From Gonapodya sp. JEL0774 (lineage: Eukaryota > Monoblepharomycota > Monoblepharidomycetes > Monoblepharidales > Gonapodyaceae): DNA of 49,762 bases. Below the pieces are notes generated by a model. The model saw only the letters and a list, made by a program, of their open reading frames with translations. It did not search any database and was not told where the DNA came from. How positions within the stretch are numbered: position 1 is the first letter of the stretch; each line of letters starts with the position of its first letter. Below are positions 22,474 through 32,542 of this stretch, in pieces. Location of the stretch: contig JADIIX010000151.1 of assembly GCA_027604505.1 (NCBI GenBank), forward strand, positions 1 to 49,762. Direction: 5' to 3'. Both the position numbers and the translations under genes were made by a program.

Positions 22474-24587
22474 ATGACTCTCAAAAGATCTCGCTCGCCC
22501 TCTCCCCCGGCTGCTTTTCTCCAGAATTCGTACTCTGGTGACTCCTTCGACTTCCAGGCCGCCGACAGCCTTCCTGAACTGACGCCTGGTAGCGGCGATG
22601 GTCCTCAAATCACCTGGACAAAGGCAGAGGACTCGCATCTGGAAACGGTGAGTTACCGAGGGAAGATCAATCGGACTTGTTCTGCGAACGGAAGGGGACA
22701 CGAAGACTCTCTCCGCCCTTTCCCATCTTGCCTTTTCCTTTCCGCTTCTATCTTACGCATATCTCTTTGCAAACCCTCTTTTTGTCACGAATCGATCTTC
22801 TCCCTCACCGCGGGACCGTTTTTCTCTTGGTTGCAAAATCATATGGAATTAATGGTTCCAAAGGTGCTCCTAGACGCCAGTTCCACCTGCAACAAGCTCT
22901 CTCTGGCGCCGTTCAACATCTTTCAGCGTCCACTCCCTCTTGGTCTTGCCAAGATTCTCGCGAGAGAAGCCGCAGCCACCTGGATGGTTTCTGCAGTGGA
23001 CCTAAGCGCGATCCCAACGGCGACAGCTGCGAGTGTGGAGAGTCAGACAGGAAAGACCAACACCAAGTACGAAAGCAAGCGAAATCAGGCGAATCAAGGT
23101 GGTCCGGGTCCGCTCACTGTTGTGATCATAACATCGAACCTGGATCAGATTGCCCCTTTCGACGTCACACCGTCTGTCATCCACCCTCCCTGTTCCGAGG
23201 GCTCTATCACTACCAGTCTCTCTCCGTGCTTTCCCACTTCACCAACCCGCAACCACTCTTCCCGCGCTCGCACCTGGGTTCACACCCCGAATTCCACTCG
23301 CGACCGTCTCCTGGCGTTGGCTCGGCTGATCCGCGTCCGATTTGCGAGAGAAAAAGTGCAGCGTACGATCAAATTGATGAGGGTCGAATACGCAAATGAT
23401 GCCGTCTCGGAGGGCGGGATCAAAGGGCACGCGAAAAGGTGCCAGGGAAAGGGTCAAAGATCTGAAGCAGCAGACTCCATTACAGTGGAGAACAGCAAGA
23501 AAAACATAATCGAACTGAAAAGGGAGAAGAGGACCTGGCTGGAAGAGAGGGGGAGGAGGTGGGTTCACACATTTCGATTCATCTCCGACCTACGTTGTCA
23601 GTACGAAAGGGGAGGACGTGTTGGCGACGCACGCACCAACCATTCGGAAAAAAATAAAAATAACGTCGTGCTGCTGTTACATACATTTCATAGCTGTGAA
23701 AGTGCCCTCCATGCCATTAACATCTTATTCTGACGGTTAACTCTGCAACAAATCGCGTGCACTAACACAACTCCCTCCCCGCCTTCCCCAGATGTGCTCT
23801 TCTCCTCTCCCTTGCTTCGGTTGTACATCAAACACAGCAATCTCACCCCGCGCCCCAAACGGAGGCGACTCGAAACAAGCTCACACCAACTTCGCCCGAT
23901 CCCTTGTTATCCCCACCTACGATCGCCAGCGATGAAATGATCTGGAGAGATGAAGGGAACAAGGGCGGTGATCAGGCGGTGCCCAGTGATGATGAGGACG
24001 AGGATGGAAATGTCGACTATGGGGGTGAGCAAGGCTCGTGTTGTGGCTTGAACAGCAATAAGCAACTGACTCACTTCGTTACAAATTCGCAATTCTTTGG
24101 AAACGAATTGATGCCAGTCATTATGCGTGCGCATCCTGCTCACTGTACCCCATCCGCTCACTCCACCAACGTCAAGAAACCACGTCCAGCTCACCCTCCT
24201 CTCACCACGTCCAATGTCGCGCCTACTACTCGAGCACCAACACCAACACCGACGTCCCACATGATGATCGACTTGCCTTTGTCGCCGAGTCCCCATCTCT
24301 GGAGAAATGCTCAAATGACCTGTTATGATCTCAATTCCACCACTGATGAGGAGCTAGACGATCGAGAAGGTCAGGTGATTGGCACCGAAGCCCAGCGCGT
24401 TGGGACTGTGGGATGGAATGATGGGGTTTTGAGGGGTGCTGAGGAAAACCTAAGGCTCGGTTGGAATGACGTGAAACAAGGAATCGAACTGCAGACAGGA
24501 TGGGGCATCGGCAACGGAGTGGAGGAGCTGGGGGGCATGGGAGATGAGGACTATGACTTGGAGCAGGTGGTGGGTTTGGGTTGTTGA
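22474..24587 (+). CDS. Putative nuclear protein with SANT/Myb-like start (weak model)
   Basis: The first exon encodes MTLKRSRSPSPPAAFLQ, a Ser/Pro-rich basic start, and reaches ITWTKAEDSHLET just before a GTGAGT donor at about 22,648. The W-T-K-x-E-D pattern is what a Myb/SANT repeat would start with. A plausible acceptor lies near 22,880. Beyond that, open frames continue to about 23,730 and again from about 23,790 to a stop at 24,587, including an acidic stretch (SDDEDEDGNVDYG), but I could not join them with conserved motifs. The SANT domain is not completed in any frame I tried. This could be one gene, two, or a decayed gene. Treat the span as a region of interest, not a finished model. 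Confidence 0.3.
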
Positions 24588-25927
24588 CGGAGGTGATCCA
24601 TTGTAAGCCACATTATTTGTTCTGGAATGGGATTTGCGAGTTGCCGTGAGCTTTGGACTCAGATCGGAACGGGAAGTTGGGCGATCGTAATGCTCTGTTC
24701 ACATACGTCCGTTCTCTACAACTAATTTCTCCACCACTAAGATTGAAATTCTTTAGACATAGATTCCACTTATTAGTAGCTTCACAAAATTGCAGTACCG
24801 TCAATCTGAAATACAATGTGTTTGCTGAATTTAACAGCAGATGCTGGGAAGGAGCTGCGACAGCAAAAAAAACATCGGATAATGATATGTTGAATAAAGC
24901 GCAAAGAAGTTTTGAATTTCAATTCTCACATCGCCGGCCTGAGCACAGCCGTGCTTGCGTTGTTCACCGTCGCTTCATTCCCACCATATCCAAACGGTGC
25001 TCGGTCGGTACGTCGGGTGCTAGGGCTTGCCGAAATCCTTAAACTTGACCTTATTTTGATTTGATTCATTCTCGTGAGTGATTGCGAAATTTCGTGTTGT
25101 CTGCTGCTTGTTCTTCATTGTGTGCTAAATATAGCCGCCGTGATCTGCCCAATTCTCTTCCACGTCTCCTCTTTCGCCGCTAAAACCTTCCACAGTCAAT
25201 ACAAAATCGATGCCAGTGCGCTCACAGACAACGGTCAGAACTTGAACCTTGTTCAAGGTTCGCACATTCTGCCAAAACCCCATCGGTTTTCCGATCAACC
25301 ACATTTCTCACTAGTTTTACTCAATCACATTGGTTGGGAGAGCATAGTGGCACGCAGGGCTGTTATCAATCACTTTTCACAGGCTGAGATGTGATCTTCA
25401 GACCCGGTTGAGACTTGCCCCGCCAAGTTGATCTGTGATCTGGAACTGACTTTGCAACTGAAGGTGAAGAGTAGTGAAGAAGTTCGTTGGTTGGACTGTC
25501 AGGAGCCAGCGAATAAATCATGAATTTGCCAATGTGCTCGCGATGGCATGGATGGTGGGGGATAGCTATGATAGCAAAGACCAACGATCACTGCGTCACT
25601 ATGTGGCGGCCGGCGATATAAGTAAGATGCCCACTTAAAGCAAAACAATGAAATAAGCTATGATTTCAGGTCGGGCAGACTGTGCTTCTAATCACGAGGA
25701 CTGATATTTGCCACGGAGCCGGATACAACAATTCACCAGAGATCAACTTACTCAAATGATATATTGTAACTGTCGATCACGCAAAGTAGCTTCAAAGAGC
25801 TTATCGCTTGAAGTTTGGAGCCCTCTGTTCAATGTCTTCCCCTTGGAGTCCACAGATGTGTGCGCAGTTTTGAGCAATCAACTTCGGTCCAGCTCCCCCC
25901 CCACAATCAAGGCAATCTGATGAGGTG
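24588..25927. other. Gene-poor region, AT-richer
   Basis: About 1.3 kb show no recognisable coding sequence. The longest open frame (24,653-25,042, plus) has no family motif. The sequence is visibly AT-richer than the flanking genes. It may be the upstream control region of the zinc-cluster regulator. Confidence 0.4.
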
Positions 25928-28580
25928 ATGCCCGACTTTGTCTCCGCCAGTACCTCGAGCCAGCGCTCTGGTGGAGGCAAAGTTCGTAAAAATGCGGTTG
26001 GTTTCAAACCTATGAGGTGGATTCGATGGAAGCAGTGGGACGATTTGTCTGGAGACTCCATTGGGTTTTACAAAGAAACTGAGCTTCCAAATCTTCCTAC
26101 TCCCAACAACAGACACAGAGCTGTGACAACTGTCGGAGTCGGAGGGTCAGAGTGAGTTTCCCTATCCGATTGCTGTGTCGATCATCACTCACGACTTGTG
26201 TCTCTGGCACATATCAAGTGTCTTCAAGATCCAAATAATGCCCGCAGCAAACGCTGTCAGCGCTGTGAAGAGCACGGAGTTGATTGCACATATTTTCACC
26301 GACCCGACAAACGGGGACCGCAAGCGGGGAAGCTTATGGCAACGAATGCCAGGTTGCTGCAGTTGGAGGCAACCGTTAAAGCGCTCACACAGTTGACAGC
26401 TGCAGGTGAAGATGTTAGAAACCGCTGTTAGCTTCTTCGATACCAACGGGATGTTTGCCTTCAATGACACTCGAAGCCGGATTAGACCCATCTTCCGTTA
26501 CTGTTGGAACTAAAAGTAGTCCGTCCCCCAACCGGGAAGATATGGAAGGTGTTACTGATCACGGCTATGTGGACACCGCATCGATTGTGCCCAATTCCGA
26601 GCATGGTATACTCAGCGCTCCCTCAGTAACTTGGGCAACCGAGAATTATGTACGACGAGTACCCTTACGGGATACTGCCAGCCAGGACGCTTCTCAGCAA
26701 GATAACGCTTCAGATGTCGCAGATGGTACAGATAGCGAGTGGGCGACTGCTTCTCGGATCCCTTCGGAGGTGGACAGAGGGTTCTCCACGCTACTGATTG
26801 AAGATGCATTGAGGCATGCCCAAGGACTCCCATCAAAGAACCCGACAACTCTTGGTGAATTGATCGAACGCATTACCAAGGCCACTTCTCCACCGGCTGA
26901 CGGTGGGATTCAGGGTGGAATGGCGAGCATCGGACACCGAGAATCCTCTCCTATTGTCACGACCATTCCTCTTGTACCATCACCCCCACACCAATCCAAT
27001 CAACTCGGAAACTACGCGGGACCCTTCCCTATAGACCTCCTTCCCACAATGCTGCCCCTCTTCTTCCACTTTGTTGGTCATTACTTGCCCTGCATACACC
27101 CTGCCACCTTCTCTACTCGACCAATTTCCTACTTCGTCAACAACGCCTTTCTGATGTGTACAATATTTGCAATTACGTGGTCGTATCATGACTCCGCTCA
27201 TCCTGATAAGTCTTCCCTCTACCCACACTTCACTTCCGAGTATTACCTGGCACGAGCGAAAGAAATGATTTTGGACGTTTTGGACCGACCTTGTATCGAA
27301 CATGTGTGGGGCTTGCTCTTCTATGTTCTGGGAATTTCGACTCGGACCAATTCTCAAAATGGGGAGCCGTATCTTGGGGCGGCAATTGGCATGGCCCGGT
27401 CCTTGGGCTTGCACGAGGATAATTCTAACGAAAACCAAGAATATGGGTCTCCCGGGTGGGTGCAGGCTGAGGAGCGCCGTCGAACGTACATATCTGTCTG
27501 GAAATTTGACATGTTTTGGGCCGCGGGATTGCAAGTACCATGGCTGATGGAGAAGTATCCCGCCGAGAAGCTTCGACTAGCGGTGAGCGATCGCATTTGG
27601 ATGCCGTCGGTTTTCATCGACAAGCCTCCTCGATATCGAGCTGTGGTTGGCAAGATTGGAGCTTTGGAGAGCAGCGGGATGCCCGAGGCATATGGATTGG
27701 TTTGGTACGACGCGGTTGTGGGGTCGAGATCAGGACCTAGGGATGTCGCGTGGAAAGAACTCTATCGATTGCGGGAAAGTGAGTGCGCAACCCCCTGCAT
27801 GACACAGTTTGCGATCGTGCTGAACGATTTCACGATGCTGCATTCTCAAAGCCCATTCGGATCTCTTTCCCGGGATGCCGCCACTCCCGAGTGGCCCCAC
27901 CGTGTTCTTGGACAATGGACTCATTGCCACTATCCGAGGTCCCTTAAAGCAAATGGAGACGAACGAGCAGTACCCGCTCGCCAACATCACGCCGACTCGC
28001 CAGTATCTGTACGATTACGCGGGCCTTTCTATTTCTGGGCGCTTGGTGTGGCATGTGATGGTCGGAGCGAGTTTGCAAAAGGCGCAAAACGATGAAGAGA
28101 GACTCAAGAATGCTTTGGAGGGAATCGAGCTGGTGCAAGTATAGAACTTCGCTCACGTCCGTGATTTGTCATCTAACGAAAATGTCTTCGTATAACAGAC
28201 TCATCTGTGTTGAAGCTTGCAAAGCGATCAATTTCGGATGGGTAGACCTAGGTGACGTCTCCCAGCCAAGTCATGGCTATCTCTACTGGGCCATTCATCC
28301 GTTGTGCTTTATCAACAGGTTTCCCGATGGCTGGATACTTGACGTCTTTCCTGGCGAACCAAGTTCTTGACATTTACGCCGGACGGCGAGCAGTGGCGGA
28401 GGTGAAAACGATAATGGAGGTTGTTGTGGCGGCGCTTGATGGGTGAGTCTCCGGACCAATTTTGGATGCTCGCGGAACCACTCATCGACTTGTTCACTCC
28501 GCAGGTTTGGAAAGCGCTGGCCTTATTCGAAAGGGCTTGCATCGGCTCTTGCTGTTCGACTCGCTGCGTACTCTCTGTAA
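25928..28580 (+). CDS. Zn2Cys6 transcription factor with fungal-specific TF domain
   Basis: This is a sequence-specific DNA-binding regulator of the Gal4-type zinc-cluster class, a fungal hallmark. Splicing MPDFVSASTSSQRS to ASKSSYSQQQTQ leads into CDNCRSRRVR; a second intron (about 26,154-26,218) falls exactly before the third cysteine, giving CLQDPNNARSKRCQRC then EEHGVDC. The full pattern is CX2CX6CX11CX2CX6C, able to bind two zinc ions. A basic linker and short coiled coil (LLQLEATVKALTQL) follow. After a Ser/Thr-rich region comes the fungal_trans domain: LLPTMLPLFFHFVGHYLPCIHP, FTSEYYLARAKEMI, AAIGMARSLGLHED and the typical EERRRTYISVWKFD. Further introns near 27,780, 28,142 and 28,443 restore the frame to FGKRWPYSKGLASAL and the stop at 28,578. 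The target pathway cannot be told. Confidence 0.9.
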
Positions 28581-28704
28581 AGTTACATAGTTTCATCAAT
28601 ATATTATTCAGTTTTGTGATTTGTATTGGGCCTTGTGGTGTGTCGTGTGGAGTATGTAATTGGAGCGGTTGGTGAGGGTGGGTAGCACTTCCGCATCACA
28701 TCCC

Positions 28705-30149
28705 ATGTCGGATCTCCAAGCCGCAGCGGCGCTTTTCGAGCAATTGAAAAAGGAATTCCATGCACCTAAGCCAGACCTCAAGAAGTGCGGGCAGATTCTG
28801 GGGAAGCTGAAGGTGCGAAAGCGTCCACTTGAACTTTTGGAAACCGAGCGGGGCCCGACATTGCCAGGACAATGAAATGAATTGGGGACGATGAAGCTGT
28901 CAGGATTGTAGGATGCTTGTTGGGAATACGTGTGGTACCCGTGTCGTGTGTTGCGTAAGCTCAGAAACGTTTGGCACTATCGGGTTTCAACGATTCGAGA
29001 CGCTACAAACTCCCCATGTTATGTTGACATGTGCTTACTGAAAATGCTCGGAAAATCCGAATGGGACCGACGACTTGCGTTCACGCTCACCATTTGCCGC
29101 ACCGACTGGGGTCCCAGGTCCTCCTCACCCACCTGTCCTTCCTCGTCCCTGGCGACAAACAACCGGACCAGAAGGAGCTGTTGCTTGCTCGTAAGCTGTA
29201 AATTGGAGAGGGTTTACATGAGCATTCGGGTGGGACTGACAAGTTGTGACTGACGACACGAAAGGCGAAATCCTCGAAGTGGGCGCCCAGTACAGCATTC
29301 GGGTGCAGGACATACCGCAGTTTGAGCGCTACATCTCCCAACTAAAGACATACTACAGCGATTACAGGTGAGATTGACGATTGTTGTACTTCTCTCCTGC
29401 TCGTCATCTCTCTGACTAGAACCCAACCTGTTTCGCTCCCCTGTCAGCGACCGTCTCCCCACATCCCAACGCCTCTACCCCCTCCTCGGCCTGAACCTTC
29501 TCCGCCTCCTCGCTCAAAACCGTCTCGCCGAGTTCCACACCGAGCTCGAGACGCTCGACATCGACGCGCTGTCACAAAACGTCTACATTCGTCATCCCGT
29601 GCAGGTGGAGCAGAGTCTCATGGAAGGGTCGTACAACAAGGTGTGGAACTCGAGGGAAAGTGTGCCAGCAGAGGAATATAAGGTGTTCATGGACATCTTG
29701 ATGGGAACCATTCGGTATGTGAAGTTACTTTGGTTGGTGGTGTTTTTTTTCGCAAAATAACGTCTCGATGTGTTCATCACACCCTCGATCGGTCCGATTC
29801 TGGCGCAGAAATGAGATTGCGAGCTGCAGTGAGAAAGCTTACACCTCTCTGCCCCTCGCGGATGCTGCTACGTTGCTGCACTTCAAGCGACCCGAGGAGG
29901 TTCTGAGCTTCGCAAAGGAAGTGAGTTGTCTTTGTCGTCTCAACGGGCTCCACGCCTTCGTTTTCAAAACATTATCTGATGGGAATGGCCCTTTGGCCGC
30001 GTTTGTCTTGTCAGCGAGAGTGGGAAGTCGACCCAGTGTCACGGACCCTTCACTTTGGAAAGCGAGACATCTCGACCAACGACATCCCGCGGGACCGGGT
30101 TCTCACGATGATGATTGGATATGCAAAAGAGCTCGAGAGAATTGTATAG
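28705..30149 (+). CDS. RPN12: 26S proteasome lid subunit Rpn12 (PSMD8)
   Basis: Rpn12 is a PCI-domain subunit of the proteasome lid and one of the last added in lid assembly. The spliced protein begins [19 protein letters not shown] with the usual D-L-K-x-C pattern and continues with [18 protein letters not shown], then [19 protein letters not shown]. Next come [36 protein letters not shown] and [20 protein letters not shown]. The C-terminal winged helix ([13 protein letters not shown]) is followed by [16 protein letters not shown] and [12 protein letters not shown]. Short introns interrupt each of these blocks with in-phase GT-AG ends. Length is normal for the family. An AATAAA-like signal follows the stop within a few bases. 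The gene converges on the Dpy-30 gene with 78 bp between stops. Confidence 0.95.
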
Positions 30150-30150
30150 A

Positions 30151-30158
30151 GAAATAAA
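30151..30158 (+). terminator. Poly(A)-signal-like AATAAA after Rpn12
   Basis: The sequence GAAATAAAG lies immediately after the Rpn12 stop codon. It matches the canonical AATAAA signal, but the position is unusually close to the stop, so this is only a candidate. Confidence 0.35.
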
Positions 30159-30227
30159 GTTTACAGCACTGAGAATTGTCACATGCCGTCCCGCCGTCAG
30201 TGTTTGTATTATGGGGTGGGACCCAAG

Positions 30228-30728
30228 CTACGCATGGACATAGTTCTGCGAACCCGCTCGGGACAGAGCCATGAATTTACTGGTTGCTAAGCCTCCATCG
30301 ACCCTCAAGTCTCTCTTCCCACTGCCGCCCTGTACCCCCTGAGCGGTCTGTGCGACGGGTCTTTGCGGGTTATTTCTCATCAGGTACTGAGCGAGGCAAT
30401 TCAAGCTCCACTCGACCGTTGCCCCGTCAGACTCTGATTCTTTCTTCTTGACGTTTCTTTTTTTTTAATGGTTTAGTGTTTTTCATTATGTACGCGAGGT
30501 GCCGCTGCTCAACGCCCGTCAGTCGACTCACTTCAACAGCCGTTCAATCCCGGGCATCAAAGTCGGAAACACAAACGTCGAAAGATACTCGTGGGGGTCC
30601 ATGTCCAGGATATGCTGCGGAGCACGCGGTGGTTCTGGTTGGGGAGGAGGATCTTGTGCCGCCTGTCCCGAGCTCGACGGTACAGGAAGAGGCGGAAGAG
30701 AGGGAGCAGCTGCGTCTTGTGGGAGCAT
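30228..30728 (-). CDS. Dpy-30 motif protein
   Basis: A small two-exon protein of about 140 residues. A Pro/Gln-rich head (MLPQDAAAPSLPPLP...) is followed by the first Dpy-30 helix, DPHEYLSTFVFPTLMPGIERL. A 75-bp intron (GTGAGT...AAAAAAAAAG) separates it from a Lys-rich loop (NVKKKESESD) and the second helix VEWSLNCLAQYLMRNNP, then a Gln/Gly-rich tail. The Dpy-30 motif is a dimerisation and docking fold that binds short amphipathic helices. It occurs in the COMPASS subunit Sdc1/Dpy-30 and in several axonemal proteins. The TxYL...P.L..GL pattern and WL..YL.RNNP ending resemble the ciliary type, but sequence alone does not separate the two roles. Starts of this gene and the next lie 151 bp apart. 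Confidence 0.83.
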
Positions 30729-30879
30729 CAGTGGGATGACTTTGCTTCTTTAACGAGACCAGTGCGGGAAAATAATTCAAATAGTCGGGTCTATTGGCAC
30801 CAACGCCCGGTTGGGTGCCTCCGCAGGGGCGATCGTGTTCTGGAAACGAAGTTGGATTCACACCGAATCGCTTTTACAA

Positions 30880-32140
30880 ATGTCCACTTCGGCCATTCCC
30901 GCCATCGATGTTCGACACATCGAGCCAGAGGTGAATTTATCGCCAACCGAATGGCGGCTTTTGCGTTGTTACGCTGCTCCCATCACGCAACAGTGCAAGT
31001 GAAGTGACCCATCCACGTTTCCCACCGCTCTTCTTCCCGTCTTCTTTTTCGCCCAAAGATTCTCACAAGGAAGGGATTTTCTCCGTACGGAGAAGCCATG
31101 TTCCGCGGTCAGTTAGATGGTCCCTTTTGTTCTTGGACCAGACTCGGACAGACCCAAACTCACCTTGCCCCACATTTCATCGCCCATCCAGAATCCGACC
31201 ATAGCTCCCTCGAGCCTCAACACGACGAGGTACCTCCTCCTGCGAGACTCAATCTCACCGCGGGCCGACCGCGGTTGTATTTGGTGAGCCAGGAGTACCA
31301 CGCGAAAAGTGGCCCTCTGGCCAAGTCGGTTGCTCATCCCCCCCCCCCCACACACACACACCGCCAAACCCGGTTCAACTGCGTTTTGATTTCGATGCTC
31401 TTTAAGATGCATCTCCCTCGAAGGGGCCTCCGCATCGAATCCATCGCCCGCCACAAGAAAGTAACCCAGTGTCTTGGATCCGTCACAGTGTGTACATCTT
31501 GTGTTTCTTTGCTCGCTCCCCCGGCCCCCCCTCCCCTATCTTCCACCCCGCCATGTTCCGTGTCCCGCCTCTAGGGCCGCGGATGGTACATGGGCGTCGC
31601 CCTCCCGAGCGCCACCGACCCTGCGGGCCGACCTGACCTGTCCACATTCAAGGTGTTTTACATACCCAAGGAATCTGGGATCAAGTTAGACGAAGGTAAG
31701 CGAAGAGGGCGGAAGCGCGGGGCAAGGAGGGACATGGAGGATGTTGGGATGTTGGTGCACTTTTCTACCTAGCACGTGTACCACGTTGTTGGGTCGCACA
31801 AGGGCTCGCACAAGAAAATGTGCATTGCCACCTTCACAACGGCTTTACTTGGGCGACTCCTGATGAGTCGTGGAGCTCTCTGTGAGGGAGATTTTGCATC
31901 CACCCCGCCTCATTGTCCTACCCAACCTCCCTTTCTCATCGATTCTGTTTCCCGGCCCCANNNNNNNNNNTTCGTTTCTCAGGCATATGGCATGCCGGCC
32001 CCCACTTCGACGACCCCTCGATGACCTTCTACAACCTGGAACTTGAAGACACCAATCAGGACGATTTCCAGAGCCACAGTTTCGCGGAGGTGGACGGGTG
32101 CGTTTTCGAGGCAGGCAAGGTCGAGGTCGAGGGGGAGTAG
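30880..32140 (+). CDS. Ureidoglycolate lyase-like cupin protein
   Basis: Ureidoglycolate lyase splits ureidoglycolate, the last intermediate of allantoin breakdown, into glyoxylate and urea. Visible blocks are MSTSAIPAIDVRHIEPE, KGFSPYGEAMF, ARLNLTAGRPRLYL, IARHKKVTQCLGS (the His/Gln region of the cupin), RGWYMGVALPSATD, LSTFKVFYIPKESGIKLDE and GIWHAGPHF with FYNLELEDTNQDDF. The last blocks match the family's GTWHAGP and NLELxDTN signature. Introns lie at about 31,490-31,574 and 31,696-31,981. The second contains a gap of ten undetermined bases (31,961-31,970), but its acceptor CTCAG just before GCATATGGC is intact, so the coding sequence is not interrupted. The exon path between about 30,930 and 31,050 is less sure. 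The stop is TAG at 32,138. Confidence 0.8.
31961..31970. other. Assembly gap (10 N)
   Basis: Ten undetermined bases lie inside the last intron of the cupin gene, next to C-rich sequence. The gap length may be a placeholder. Confidence 0.99.
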
Positions 32141-32542
32141 AAGGAGAAGGAGAAGGGCGAGAAGGGCTGGGGGTGGGGGTGGGGTGACAAGGGAGGCGTG
32201 GAACGTGGAGGGGGCGGGCCCCACGGGCGAGGCGAGGGAAAAGGGCGAGGTGCTGGTGGTGGTGGTGGTGGTGGTGGGAAGGGATGGAGTTTGGGTCGTG
32301 ATCGGTGTGGTTTGGTTGGTTGTTTTGTGACCTTTACTACGTAGCCGGTTTTGGCAAATACGTTTTTCGAGTTTTTATTTTTATTTTTTGTTACATTTAT
32401 TGTCACAACAAGCAAAATTTTGTCCAAAACGTTACGAGGTACTATTATTCTACACGTTCGAAAACATCACGATAAAAGAGTACAAGGACAAGACACCCGC
32501 ACCACACACACACACACCGGCCACCCGCACAACCACTCCACT

